From positions 24,845-88,844 of the forward strand of contig JAHFST010000013.1 in NCBI GenBank assembly GCA_023265625.1: DNA of 64,000 nucleotides, written 5' to 3'. This DNA comes from Deltaproteobacteria bacterium (GTDB taxonomy: Bacteria > UBA10199 > JACPAL01 > JAHFST01). Of this stretch, positions 53,575 through 62,287 are shown in pieces (within the stretch, counting starts at the first letter, position 1; each line of letters opens with the position of its first letter). A program made the position numbers and the translations under genes. The notes under the pieces were generated by a model. The model saw only the letters and a list, made by a program, of their open reading frames with translations. It ran no database searches and was not told where the DNA came from.

Positions 53575-54189
53575 ATGAATAAGTCCTCTCTTTTGCAAGT
53601 TACAAAAGATATCCAGCGCCTAGCCTCAGCTCAAAGGGGAGTTTTTACCTTTACGGATCTTTGGAACATCATTGGACTTCACTCCTCAGATCGGATTGCC
53701 AAGATGGTGACCCGATTGGTGCGTGAAAAGGTCCTTTTCAAGATCCGTCGGAATATCTACACGACCGACAACCCGGATCTTTGGATCCTGGCCGTCCACC
53801 TGAAGCAAAATGCCTACATTTCCATGGATTCTGTCTTAGCCCGTAATGGCTTGATCGGAACAATCCCCGAGCGGTCGGTCTCGCTAGTTTATCCGGGTCC
53901 GCCGGAGTCGGTTGAAACGCCTTTTGGCTTGTTGCGGTTTTTTAAGATCAAAAAAGACCTTGTCTTCGGGATTCAGCGGGAGCAGTTCGGCATCCCCGTT
54001 GCCGACAGTGAAAAGGCCTACTTGGATCTGTTATATTATTATATGAAAGGGGCGCGGTTTGTTATTGATCCTCTCAGGGATGTTGACCTATGGAAACTGG
54101 ATGGGAAGAAAATTCGAAAATATCTGCGTGCCTATAAAAATCCAAAATTTGTTGCGTTTGTGGAGGGGCTGATCCGTGAAAAATCTTGA
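53575..54189 (+). CDS. AbiEi-family antitoxin/repressor
   Basis: 204 residues. N-terminal winged helix (GVFTFTDLWNIIGLHSSDRI, KVLFKIRRNIYTT), then NAYISMDSVLARNGLIGTIP and DSEKAYLDLLYYYM, typical of AbiEi. It overlaps the toxin gene by 14 bases. Only weakly similar to the AbiEi at 4.4-5.0 kb, so the two systems are separate acquisitions. Confidence 0.85.
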   Translation: MNKSSLLQVTKDIQRLASAQRGVFTFTDLWNIIGLHSSDRIAKMVTRLVREKVLFKIRRNIYTTDNPDLWILAVHLKQNAYISMDSVLARNGLIGTIPERSVSLVYPGPPESVETPFGLLRFFKIKKDLVFGIQREQFGIPVADSEKAYLDLLYYYMKGARFVIDPLRDVDLWKLDGKKIRKYLRAYKNPKFVAFVEGLIREKS

Positions 54190-54904
54190 GCCATTGCTTG
54201 CGAAGCTAATGAATTTTTTGGCGGAGAAATACAAGAACCAGTTGGTCCTCAAAGGGGGAATGTTGTTGCGGCTTCTCGACAGCACCCGTGCCACTCAGGA
54301 CCTGGATTATGCCTGGATCCGTACGAAGAAAAAAAACATCTTTGCCGAAGAACTCAAGTTATCTTTAGAGAGTTTGATAGGGATTCAGGTGACGCGCGTT
54401 GACGTCAATTCGCGTGGTATTTTTCTTGAATTATTGGAGCAGAATTCGAATCTGCGGGCAAAGTTGGAAATCAGCGTGGTGAAGGCCCTTCATTGTTCTC
54501 CTAAGCCGATGACAACGGCCCCACTCTCTGCCCCTTATTCCCTCAAACCCCATGTGGTTGCCACAATGGATCTGTCTGAAGCATTTTCCAACAAAATTGC
54601 GGCGGCTTTAGAACGTCATCTGGCGCGTGATCTGTACGACCTCATGATCCTGGGACGATTGACCTCATTTGACGAAGTGACGCTCCGGGATCGTCTTTCC
54701 CGATTGGAGATCCGTCGTGCCAAACCTAAACCGGTGACTCCCCAGGAGGCCGCGGTGGTGTTACAAAAGAGAATTGATTCATTGACACAGGAGACTCTCA
54801 AGGTCGAGCTCACTGCGCACCTGTCAGGAGAGTCCCTGGAGGGGATGGCCATGATCATCAAATCGGCCGTAGCAAAAATTGTTGCGCAACTTGAGAGACT
54901 ATGA
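54176..54904 (+). CDS. AbiEii-family nucleotidyltransferase toxin
   Basis: 242 residues, GTG start. NQLVLKGGMLLRLLDSTRAT, then QDLDYAW, is the nucleotidyltransferase active site; LEISVVKAL and HLARDLYDLMILGRL follow as expected. Predicted growth-arresting toxin of a type IV system. Its stop overlaps the ATG of the uvrB stump (ATGA). Confidence 0.88.
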   Translation: MKNLEPLLAKLMNFLAEKYKNQLVLKGGMLLRLLDSTRATQDLDYAWIRTKKKNIFAEELKLSLESLIGIQVTRVDVNSRGIFLELLEQNSNLRAKLEISVVKALHCSPKPMTTAPLSAPYSLKPHVVATMDLSEAFSNKIAAALERHLARDLYDLMILGRLTSFDEVTLRDRLSRLEIRRAKPKPVTPQEAAVVLQKRIDSLTQETLKVELTAHLSGESLEGMAMIIKSAVAKIVAQLERL

Positions 54905-54969
54905 ACTTCCAACTCATCTCCGACTTTATCCCCAAAGGGGACCAACCTGAGGCGATCAAATGGCGTTGA
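54901..54969 (+). pseudogene. uvrB: 5' stump of uvrB (22 codons)
   Basis: MNFQLISDFIPKGDQPEAIK followed by WR and a stop. SDFxPxGDQPxAI is the invariant N-terminus of UvrB, the helicase subunit of nucleotide excision repair. The rest of the gene is missing here. The stump follows directly on the AbiEii gene, so the breakpoint marks a rearrangement; a full uvrB elsewhere would be expected. Confidence 0.8.
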
Positions 54970-55007
54970 TACCCCCTGGCATTCACAAGGGGATAAGGGG
55001 ATTATGT

Positions 55008-55382
55008 ATGGCCGCACTACGCAGGACACTTTGCATCATCAAAAACGCGCAGCGGGTTGGTTTTCAATGGCGGGACTGGGTTGGGCCGTTGCGGAAGGTT
55101 AAAGAAGAGCTTCGCGAGTTGGAGCAGGAAATTCGCAGCCGCGCCAAAAGCAAGGTGCGGATCTCGGAAGAAATCGGCGATCTGCTTTTTTCCGTCTGTA
55201 ATCTGGCCACTTTGTTTAATCTCGATCCGGAAAAATCCCTGAACACGACCTTGGATAAATTCCAGTCGCGCTTCCGCTTTGTGGCGAGGGAGTTGAAGAA
55301 GAGAGGGAAGGTCCCCAAAGAATCTAACCTGAAGGAAATGGGTGCCTTGTGGCGGCGGGCCAAAAAAAGATCTGAGCCTTGA
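55008..55382 (+). CDS. mazG: MazG C-terminal domain, probably a truncated gene
   Basis: About 124 residues. AALRRTLCIIKNAQRVGFQW, then KVKEELRELEQEI, EEIGDLLFSVCNLATLFNLD and KFQSRFRFVARELKKRGK match the second MazG domain (EExxE and EExxD metal motifs). Full MazG is ~260 residues with two such domains; only the C-terminal one remains. MazG hydrolyses NTPs to NMP and PPi. One base separates it from the methyltransferase gene. Could still be active, as single-domain MazG proteins exist. Confidence 0.78.
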   Translation: MAALRRTLCIIKNAQRVGFQWRDWVGPLRKVKEELRELEQEIRSRAKSKVRISEEIGDLLFSVCNLATLFNLDPEKSLNTTLDKFQSRFRFVARELKKRGKVPKESNLKEMGALWRRAKKRSEP

Positions 55383-55383
55383 A

Positions 55384-56502
55384 ATGAAATGGATTGCCAC
55401 ATGCCCGCACGAAACGGTCGTAGTGCTCGCTGCAGAACTTAGCGCACTGGGAATACACGATCAACAGGTGTTGCATCGTGGCATTGCGTTCGATGCCGAC
55501 CTCGAAACGGCGTACCGCGCCCATTTGGTATTGCGTACGGCAAGTCGCATTCAGCGTGTGGTTGCAGAATTTTCAGTTGAGGATATGAACGCGTTGCGCG
55601 CGGGATTGCAAAAGATTGCGTGGCCTTCGTTTCTGCGTTCTCACCGGCCTTTCACCGTGACGCCGGCGCTCACCGATCCTCATGCTCAGGGTTTGGGCGA
55701 ACCAGCCGTCATCGAAGCCGTCGTTCAATCCATTCAAAATGCGGCATTCGAAAAGTCCGCCCCCCGGTTTGATCCCGAGGTGGACAATCCCATCACTATC
55801 GTGTTGTTCATTCGAAATGGCACCTGCGTGCTTGGTATTGATACGGCGGGTCGTGCGCTTCACAAGCGGGGTTGGCGTCTGACGGGGCATCCGGCGGTTT
55901 TGAAGGAAACGCTGGCTGCCGCGATTTTGTTGCTGGCCGGCTACACGGGGCAAGAACCGTTGCTGGACCCCATGTGCGGCTCAGGGACCATCGCCATTGA
56001 AGCGGCTTATATCGCACTCCACAAAGCGCCCCTCATTCATCGCGGCAAGGATGATTTTGCGCTGGAGCACCTGGCCGGTTTTGACCGGCCGTTGTGGCGT
56101 CGAGTCTCCGATCAATTGCGTGCCACTAAAATGAACGCCTTGCCCGCTCCGATCTATGCCTCGGACATCCGTGCCGAGTACGTGGAGGTGGCGCGCGCCT
56201 CCGCGCTGCGCGCCCGGGTGGAAAAGTATCTGGAGTTTTCGGCAAAACCTTTGCAAGAGTGGGTTCCCCCGGCACCGACTGGTTTGCTCGTGGCCAATCT
56301 GCCCTACGGTGAACGCATCGGGGTCGGTGCCATAAACGCGTTATATCGGGATGTTGGCAGTGTGATTAAAGAACGTTTTTCAAACTGGCGCATCGCCTTA
56401 CTCGTGCCAAACGATGCCCCGATTCACCTACTGACCCTCAAAACGCGCCAAGAGGTTACCTTGATGAACGGAGCACTCGCAGTGAAATTGCTGCTCGTGT
56501 GA
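55384..56502 (+). CDS. RlmL/TrmN-type RNA N2-guanine methyltransferase
   Basis: 372 residues. N-terminal THUMP-like part (VLRTASRIQRVVAEFS), then LDPMCGSGTIAIEAAYIALH (SAM motif I), ASDIRAEYVEVARA, and VANLPYGERIG, the NPPY-type catalytic motif in its NLPYG form. Members methylate guanines in 23S rRNA or tRNA. Start ATG at 55384 directly follows the mazG stop. Confidence 0.87.
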   Translation: MKWIATCPHETVVVLAAELSALGIHDQQVLHRGIAFDADLETAYRAHLVLRTASRIQRVVAEFSVEDMNALRAGLQKIAWPSFLRSHRPFTVTPALTDPHAQGLGEPAVIEAVVQSIQNAAFEKSAPRFDPEVDNPITIVLFIRNGTCVLGIDTAGRALHKRGWRLTGHPAVLKETLAAAILLLAGYTGQEPLLDPMCGSGTIAIEAAYIALHKAPLIHRGKDDFALEHLAGFDRPLWRRVSDQLRATKMNALPAPIYASDIRAEYVEVARASALRARVEKYLEFSAKPLQEWVPPAPTGLLVANLPYGERIGVGAINALYRDVGSVIKERFSNWRIALLVPNDAPIHLLTLKTRQEVTLMNGALAVKLLLV

Positions 56503-56522
56503 GTTAAAAGATGGGTGCCACT

Positions 56523-56567
56523 TTTGTCCCTTGCCTATTTGTCCCGCCAATTCTAAACAAGTGTTAT
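56523..56567. repeat. Dispersed short repeat, copy upstream of the GST gene
   Basis: Matches 16297-16342 (see there). It runs right up to the GST start codon. A partial third copy (ATTCTAAACAAGG) lies at 58926-58938, just before the GIY-YIG gene. Confidence 0.5.
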
Positions 56568-57192
56568 GAAACTTTTTTATTCCGCAGGTTCTTGTTCCAC
56601 TTCTTGTCATATCACGCTCGAGGAATCGGGGCTCACATACCAAGCGGTTAAAGTCGATTGGGATGATGCTGCGGACTCCAGCCTGGCTGAAATTGCGCGG
56701 CTCAATCCATTGGGAACTTTGCCAATACTCATTGCCGACCATGGCGTCGTATTGGATCAAAACATTGGGATTCACACCTACGTGGCTGATCAAGTTCCCG
56801 CGCAGCAACTTCTGCCGCCTGCGGGGACCTTGGAGCGGGCTGAGGCGATGAACTGGCTGTCATTTGTCGCGGCTGATTTACACAAAAGTTTTGGTCCTCT
56901 CTTCGCGCTAGAATCCATCTCACCTGACAAGCAAGCTCAGGAAAGTATTCGCCGTTGGGCCATCAAAAATGTGAAGCGCAATCTTGCCTTTCTAGAGACG
57001 CGCCTTGCGGGCAAAGATTATCTCATGGGCAAGATCTTTACGGTTGCAGATGCTTATTGCTTTGTCGTGGTTAATTGGACGCAGTGGATGGATATTTCTC
57101 TCGATGAATACAAAAATCTAAAGGCCTATCTTGTGCGTATTCTGGCGCGTCCGGCGGTTCAGAAGGTTTATCAAGAAGAAGGTTTGCGTTAA
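56566..57192 (+). CDS. gst: Glutathione S-transferase
   Basis: 208 residues. N-terminal thioredoxin fold KLFYSAGSCSTSCHITLEES with the GstA-type Ser/Cys pair; NPLGTLPILI holds the cis-Pro; C-terminal helices contain FTVADAYCFVVVNW, the N-capping box. Conjugates glutathione to electrophiles. GST presence points to a glutathione-containing, proteobacterial-type cell. Confidence 0.9.
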   Translation: MKLFYSAGSCSTSCHITLEESGLTYQAVKVDWDDAADSSLAEIARLNPLGTLPILIADHGVVLDQNIGIHTYVADQVPAQQLLPPAGTLERAEAMNWLSFVAADLHKSFGPLFALESISPDKQAQESIRRWAIKNVKRNLAFLETRLAGKDYLMGKIFTVADAYCFVVVNWTQWMDISLDEYKNLKAYLVRILARPAVQKVYQEEGLR

Positions 57193-57272
57193 AACGGCAA
57201 TTTTTTCTGCCGATCTTCCAGCTGTAATTATAAAAAATAAACAATATCAATAACTTATAAGATAGCCCCTGT

Positions 57273-57288
57273 TGGCCCATCGTTTGCT
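57273..57288 (+). promoter_or_regulatory. Sigma-54-like promoter before the flagellin-like gene
   Basis: TGGCCCATCGTTTGCT has GG and GC ten bases apart and a perfect TTGCT; the -24 box is TGGCCC rather than TGGCAC. Start of transcription would fall near 57299, close to the ribosome site, so the spacing is tight. Confidence 0.55.
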
Positions 57289-57311
57289 ACATTTAGGGGA
57301 GGCCTCCTTTT

Positions 57312-58064
57312 ATGACTATCAACGTCAATAATTTGAATAGTTTGTCCCTCTTGCTTGGGAATCTAAAGTCCAACAAGGGGAAATCTGCTGGCACGGGGCA
57401 GGGGGCTGCTTCTGCTGTGGATCCGTTGTCTTTGTTTGGGGCCTCAAGTGTCTCCAATCCTACGAATACGAATGATCCATTTTTATCGACCCCCATTGCC
57501 ATTTCAAAAACGGCCCAATTGTTGGCGAGCCGGGGAAAATCATTAACCAAGCTGACCATCGGGGTCCTCGAGGGGGCCCTGATGGCGAATAAGGCACAGG
57601 GGGGGCTGATTCAGGCGGGTCATTTTTTGGATTCTCTGAAAGATCTTTTGACTCAGGGGCAGGACGCGTCTCTTTCAAGTGATGCCAGACAGACTCTCTC
57701 CGATCAGGTGCAAAAAGTCCTGGCGGACTATGGGCAATTGGTAGACACCACGCAGCATGCGGGCCGCAAGGTCTTGTCAGAAGATGGTGTGATGGTTGTG
57801 CCTACCAATGAAGCAATTCACTCGGGAGGGATTCTGCTTAAGTTAGTGGATATCTCCGCGCAAAAAATGAAACTCGACCATCTCGATGTCTCCACCCCGG
57901 AAGCGGCCCGCAAATCTTTGCTGACCTTGAATCAGGCCTTAAAAACAGTGGACAAGGCCGCCGCCAAGTTGAAAGCCAGTTCCGATCAGTTGAATCAATC
58001 GGCCACGTTGTTGGAAAAAACCTTGGGTAAGATCCGCACTATCCAGAATAGTTTGAATTCCTAG
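57312..58064 (+). CDS. Flagellin-like/coiled-coil export protein
   Basis: 250 residues. No signal peptide, no Cys. N-terminus MTINVNNLNSLSLLLGNLKS and C-terminus LDVSTPEAARKSLLTLNQAL plus KTVDKAAAKLKASSDQLNQS and IRTIQNSLNS recall the paired terminal helices of flagellin. The central domain is short. Flagellar genes are often sigma-54 driven, which fits the promoter. Might instead be a type III-exported filament or hook-associated protein; no other flagellar gene is nearby. Confidence 0.45.
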   Translation: MTINVNNLNSLSLLLGNLKSNKGKSAGTGQGAASAVDPLSLFGASSVSNPTNTNDPFLSTPIAISKTAQLLASRGKSLTKLTIGVLEGALMANKAQGGLIQAGHFLDSLKDLLTQGQDASLSSDARQTLSDQVQKVLADYGQLVDTTQHAGRKVLSEDGVMVVPTNEAIHSGGILLKLVDISAQKMKLDHLDVSTPEAARKSLLTLNQALKTVDKAAAKLKASSDQLNQSATLLEKTLGKIRTIQNSLNS

Positions 58065-58071
58065 CGCGTTC

Positions 58072-58869
58072 TTATGGCAGCGGCTTAATATAGATTGGCG
58101 AATCCACGGTGACCCAGGCGTCTTCGCTATAAAGAACAATGGCCCCGGCCACGTCGTAAATATTTTTGGGCGCGGTGGCACTCTGGTAGTTGGCGACGCT
58201 CTTGCCATCGAGCTGGACGGCGATTTGTGGTCCTATCTTGGTGACCTTGATCGTGTGGGTTGTTCCAACCGGGATGGTGGGTTGGTCTTTCGTCAATAAA
58301 AACTCCTGTCCCACCTCGTCGAACGCCCGGCCAATTTCCACGCCCGTATTGGGTTTGATGATCACATAGTTGGCTTGTTTTTTCCCCTTGCTATCGAGGG
58401 TGTAGTTGAACATGAGCCAGAAGGTTTCCCAGTCGTTGGCCTTTCCCTCCCGCAACTGGGCTACAACCGTAAATGTGACAGTTGCTTCAAAATTTCTGAG
58501 GGGATGTTTGAGGGTCTTCTTGGCCAACAGCAGGGTGGCGTGGGTTTCCTCAGAGGGCAGCGCGGCTGAGGCCTGAGGTCGCATCAGGATGCCTTTGCGC
58601 GGATCGAATGTCACTTGGCCGCCACCCACGGAGACAACCTGCCAGTCGGCGCTGGTGGTGCCGATGTGCCAGACCTGGCTAGCCTTGTGAGGTTTGCTGG
58701 TTTTTCCCTGTTCAACACCCTTAAATTTTACCCATTTTTGATGAGGTGTGACGGTGGAGCGTAATGGTGGAGTGGTGGAAGGTCCATGCTGACCGGTACC
58801 CGGTGCGGGCAAAGGCATCTCTCTCGCCGGTTGATGTTTTCTGGTTGAGGATGGTTTATGAGGCGACAT
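58072..58869 (-). CDS. Unknown protein with lectin-like (DUF1080-type) beta-sandwich
   Basis: 265 residues. A Pro/His/Lys-rich, low-complexity N-terminus (~60 residues) precedes a beta domain: FEATVTFTVVAQLREGKAND, YVIIKPNTGVEIGRAFDEVG and HTIKVTKIGPQIAVQLDGKS, like concanavalin-type or DUF1080 sugar-binding folds. No signal peptide is seen. Convergent with the flagellin-like gene, eight bases apart. Confidence 0.6.
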   Translation of the reverse strand: MSPHKPSSTRKHQPAREMPLPAPGTGQHGPSTTPPLRSTVTPHQKWVKFKGVEQGKTSKPHKASQVWHIGTTSADWQVVSVGGGQVTFDPRKGILMRPQASAALPSEETHATLLLAKKTLKHPLRNFEATVTFTVVAQLREGKANDWETFWLMFNYTLDSKGKKQANYVIIKPNTGVEIGRAFDEVGQEFLLTKDQPTIPVGTTHTIKVTKIGPQIAVQLDGKSVANYQSATAPKNIYDVAGAIVLYSEDAWVTVDSPIYIKPLP

Positions 58870-58941
58870 TGATAGCTTATCGGTTGGTTTTGAAAATAGT
58901 TGCCTCTTGCCCCTCAGGGTTTCCTATTCTAAACAAGGATC

Positions 58942-59229
58942 ATGTCCGATCATCATTTTGTCTACATCCTCGAATCTTCCGATGGTAAATATTACACAGG
59001 CTATACTACCGATCTTGAGCGAAGGATGCAACAACATCAAAATGGTACCGGAGCCAAGTTCACCCGGGGGTTTGGGTTTAAACGGCTTCTGTACCATGAA
59101 ACCCATCCGACAAAATCTGAGGCCTTGCAACGAGAGGCCCATCTTAAGAGGTTGAGTCGGACACAGAAAGAGATGTTGATAAGAAATAATCGTGGGCTAA
59201 GTTTTGACAATAACAAAGACCTGGGCTAA
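58942..59229 (+). CDS. GIY-YIG domain nuclease (95 aa)
   Basis: FVYILESSDGKYYTGYTTDL opens the core, then ERRMQQHQNGTG (conserved Arg), KRLLYHETHPTKSEALQREA and a basic C-terminus. Same family as the gene at 1818, but not close to it in sequence. No tRNA or repeats flank this one. ATG directly after AAACAAGGATC. Confidence 0.88.
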   Translation: MSDHHFVYILESSDGKYYTGYTTDLERRMQQHQNGTGAKFTRGFGFKRLLYHETHPTKSEALQREAHLKRLSRTQKEMLIRNNRGLSFDNNKDLG

Positions 59230-59238
59230 TGGCCAAAA

Positions 59239-59847
59239 ATGAAAAAAATATTATCATTGGTTTTAATGTTTCTGGTTAATTTGTCGGCGGCGCAGGCTCA
59301 ATTGGCCTCCCCCTGGCTTCAGCAGATGTCCGCTGAACAAGTGATCAAGATGCCCAGTGGCAAATCCATCACCAGCAAGATTTATGTGGATAATGGAAAG
59401 GTGCGGATAGATGTCAATGCCAACGGGATGGCGATGAGTACGATCATGAGGCCGGATAAAAAAATAATGTATACCCTGATGCCGGCGCAAAAAATGGTCA
59501 TGGAAATCCCCATGACCCCCAAGGATGAAGACTCGATGAGGGCTTTTAACACACAAAACCTTCATTTTGAACCGGTGGGCCAAGGCATCCAGGATGGGGT
59601 GGAGTGCGACAAGTACAAGCTCGCTTTTTCCACCGGCAGGGCCCAGATTTTTTGGATCAACAAGCAAACCAAGACCCCCGTCCTCATGGAAGCCGAAGAT
59701 GGCAGTATGAGGATAGAATGGCACAATGTCGTCCCCGGCCCCCAACCCGCCGCGCTTTTTGAACCGCCTACCGATTATAAAAAAATGAGCATGCCTGTCA
59801 GGCCAATGCCGTCATCACCACCAGTTCCGCCGCCCGCCGCCCATTGA
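59239..59847 (+). CDS. DUF4412 periplasmic protein
   Basis: 202 residues with a signal peptide (to AQAQ near 21). SKIYVDNGKVRIDVNANGMA, TIMRPDKKIMYTLMPAQKM and VECDKYKLAF...QIFWINKQTKTPVLM match the DUF4412 pattern, a LolA-like beta fold. Pro-rich tail. Ten bases after the GIY-YIG gene. Confidence 0.75.
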   Translation: MKKILSLVLMFLVNLSAAQAQLASPWLQQMSAEQVIKMPSGKSITSKIYVDNGKVRIDVNANGMAMSTIMRPDKKIMYTLMPAQKMVMEIPMTPKDEDSMRAFNTQNLHFEPVGQGIQDGVECDKYKLAFSTGRAQIFWINKQTKTPVLMEAEDGSMRIEWHNVVPGPQPAALFEPPTDYKKMSMPVRPMPSSPPVPPPAAH

Positions 59848-59915
59848 AGTCGGTTTTGGGTTACCGTGATAGCAAACGCCTTGCGGCTGAAGCGAGAGTG
59901 AGATAGGGTGGGGCC

Positions 59916-60581
59916 ATGTCTCATGAGGAGCCCATCAGCCAAGAGGCGTTTCGGCAAAAGCTGCTCGCGGAAATCCCGTCTTGGTACCGGCCCTATTTAC
60001 ACCTGGCCCTTCCCTCGTTGTTCGGTTTGGCGGCCGTTTTTTGGGGCTTGATGCGTTTGCAGGATATCCAATGGTGGGAGTGGCTGTTCTTTCCCGCCTC
60101 GTATGTCTTTGCCAATATGTTGGAATGGGTGGCCCATAAGCAATTGTTGCACACCCGCCGGTTTTGGGCCGTTCCCCTCTATGAACAGCATACCCCAATG
60201 CATCACCGGGTCTACACGACTGAAAAGATGAATATGCAGGACCCGCGTGAGTTTCGCCTGATCTTATTGCCGCCATACGGAATTGGCCTGATCCCTGTCA
60301 TCTCCCTGCCCATTACCCTCTTGTTGCGAAACCTAGTAAGTCCTAATGCCGGCTGGATCTTTCTTGTGACGGCCATGGCCTACGTAGTGGGTTACGAATG
60401 GTTGCATCTCTCCTATCATTTGCCGGAAGGCCATCCGATCGGCCGCCTCTCCCTGATCCGCCGCTTAAGCCACCATCATGCCATCCATCACAATCCCGCT
60501 CTCATGCAGCGTTGGAATATGAACGTCACTATTCCGCTCTGGGATTGGGTGATGGGGACGATTTATCGTCAAAAACAGTAG
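59916..60581 (+). CDS. Fatty acid hydroxylase/sterol desaturase-family membrane enzyme
   Basis: 221 residues, four membrane helices. Histidine boxes of the di-iron superfamily: HKQLLH, HTPMHH, HLSYH and HHHAIHH. Such enzymes hydroxylate or desaturate lipid chains in the inner membrane; substrate unknown. Followed after five bases by the 560-residue unknown gene. Confidence 0.85.
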   Translation: MSHEEPISQEAFRQKLLAEIPSWYRPYLHLALPSLFGLAAVFWGLMRLQDIQWWEWLFFPASYVFANMLEWVAHKQLLHTRRFWAVPLYEQHTPMHHRVYTTEKMNMQDPREFRLILLPPYGIGLIPVISLPITLLLRNLVSPNAGWIFLVTAMAYVVGYEWLHLSYHLPEGHPIGRLSLIRRLSHHHAIHHNPALMQRWNMNVTIPLWDWVMGTIYRQKQ

Positions 60582-60586
60582 CATCT

Positions 60587-62269
60587 ATGACCGTCTCATC
60601 GTTATCAACATTCTTGGCAGCCATTCGTCCAGGAGAAATGGCCGCCGATCTCTCCCACCTTTACCCCCAGGCCCAAGTTTATTGCAGTCAGGATACATCG
60701 GCCTGTTTCATGAATATGGGGTTGAATGGCCGCGGTCCTGAATCACTCTATTTTGCGGGCACGGGCAATGGGAGATTTTATGAATTGATGGAGACAGGGA
60801 TTAGCACCCGCGGGACGACTCGCCTTGTGAGCCTTGAGGCGCTTGGAGTTGGGCCGCTTCAGTTCGAGTTGGAGGATGGAACCGGGGCGCTCTACGACGC
60901 GGGTGGGGCCTTGATTGCCGGGGCGTTGGGACGAATCGACCCAAAAGATGGACTTGCGATCATACAGGAGGCGGATCTTAGGTTGAAACAAGCCAAAAAA
61001 AAAGCGAGGACTATCGGTAGTGCAAGTAGCCCCTTTGTATTGATGGACAAACCGACACTCCGGGAAAAAGCCTGTCAGGGAGACCCCAACGCCATCATGG
61101 CCCTGTTCAACAGGCCTAGCTATCGGTGGAGTGGAATTGATATTTCAAAGTTTCCAGATATTCCGGAAGCGATGTTAGGGGAGCTGGGAAAAATGGCGAT
61201 GCATGATGATCGGTCCTATTTTGCGATCTGTGCCCTTGCTACGGTTTATAATTGTATCGCGCTGTCGTTCTTACGGAATGAGACCGACCACCGACGTCTT
61301 GCGTTAGGGGCACAATTTTACCAAGCCCCTTTGGATCGGCTCTGGGGGCTCGCCAAAGAAGGGGACGCAGTGGCACTGGCAACGATTCATGGGCTGGCGC
61401 TGGTGCATGGAGGAGAGGCTGTCCAGAGCTTACTGAATCTGTTTTCGGTGTGGAAAGTGCCAGGGGCTGGCGCCGCCCTTCAGACCCTCCCTATCGAGGG
61501 AAGGGGTTTTATCCCCACTTCCTTAAAAATATTTGCAGACGCAGGGCATCCCGATGCCACGCGGCTGCTGAGGGATGAGCCTGTGGCATCTTATGTTGCA
61601 GGGGCCGCAAAAAATAACTGTGCGACGATTGTGTTGCAATGTCCTGAGGTTAGAGATTTAGTTGTTTTGGCAGATTCCGGAAATTCAGGGGCCGTGACGG
61701 GTCTTCTCGAACTCTTTGCCGCGGGCCATATGCCGGCAAGAGAGGCTGTCCGGCAATTTCAAAAAAGTGGGCATCCCGGCTTTGGCCCGGAGGTGATTGC
61801 CAGGATTGATCTATCATCACTGGCGGCAAGGGCTGCCACGGAACCTCGGGTCGTGATAGCGCTCTATAATTTTTTTACGGAACATGATCGTTTTGAAGCC
61901 AGCGTCATCTTAAAAAACCTTCCCGTAGGCCATCTCCTTGAATTGGCGGCTACCCATTACGACGCCATTGGGGCCATTTATTTTTTGGATCAAATTGGCA
62001 ATGGTAAGATTAGGGAAGGTATCCATGAGGTGAACATTGAACAATGGCGGCGTGATTACAATTGTGGAGGTCATGCCAAGAGAGAAGGGTTTGAGGCACG
62101 GGATGCGATGCGTATTCTTGCCGAACTGGGTCATGAAGAGGCCTGTCGTCATGAACGCATCGCCATACCGAAGCGTGCCGCCCGGGCGCTTGCAACCTTG
62201 GAGGTCGTGGCAGCCATGCAAGATACCGATGTTCCCGAGTTACTAGCTAAGAAGCCTACGTTTCATTGA
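60587..62269 (+). CDS. Unknown 560-aa protein with HEAT/SEL1-like repeats
   Basis: Start ATG at 60587; the longer open frame runs back through the hydroxylase gene. The N-terminal ~130 residues look alpha/beta (MGLNGRGPESLYFAGTGNGR). The remainder is a run of short helical pairs with AxxG/ADxGxxxA texture (LADSGNSGAVTGLLELFAAG, IFADAGHPDATRLL, LAELGHEEACRHER), like HEAT or SEL1 repeats. Ten or so Cys. No catalytic motif. Function unknown. Confidence 0.7.
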   Translation: MTVSSLSTFLAAIRPGEMAADLSHLYPQAQVYCSQDTSACFMNMGLNGRGPESLYFAGTGNGRFYELMETGISTRGTTRLVSLEALGVGPLQFELEDGTGALYDAGGALIAGALGRIDPKDGLAIIQEADLRLKQAKKKARTIGSASSPFVLMDKPTLREKACQGDPNAIMALFNRPSYRWSGIDISKFPDIPEAMLGELGKMAMHDDRSYFAICALATVYNCIALSFLRNETDHRRLALGAQFYQAPLDRLWGLAKEGDAVALATIHGLALVHGGEAVQSLLNLFSVWKVPGAGAALQTLPIEGRGFIPTSLKIFADAGHPDATRLLRDEPVASYVAGAAKNNCATIVLQCPEVRDLVVLADSGNSGAVTGLLELFAAGHMPAREAVRQFQKSGHPGFGPEVIARIDLSSLAARAATEPRVVIALYNFFTEHDRFEASVILKNLPVGHLLELAATHYDAIGAIYFLDQIGNGKIREGIHEVNIEQWRRDYNCGGHAKREGFEARDAMRILAELGHEEACRHERIAIPKRAARALATLEVVAAMQDTDVPELLAKKPTFH

Positions 62270-62287
62270 AGTGTTCCTCAATTTCTA

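Noticed and set aside
60398..60586. Upstream extension of the 560-aa protein
   Set aside because: It lies wholly within the hydroxylase gene; the ATG at 60587 directly follows that gene's stop.
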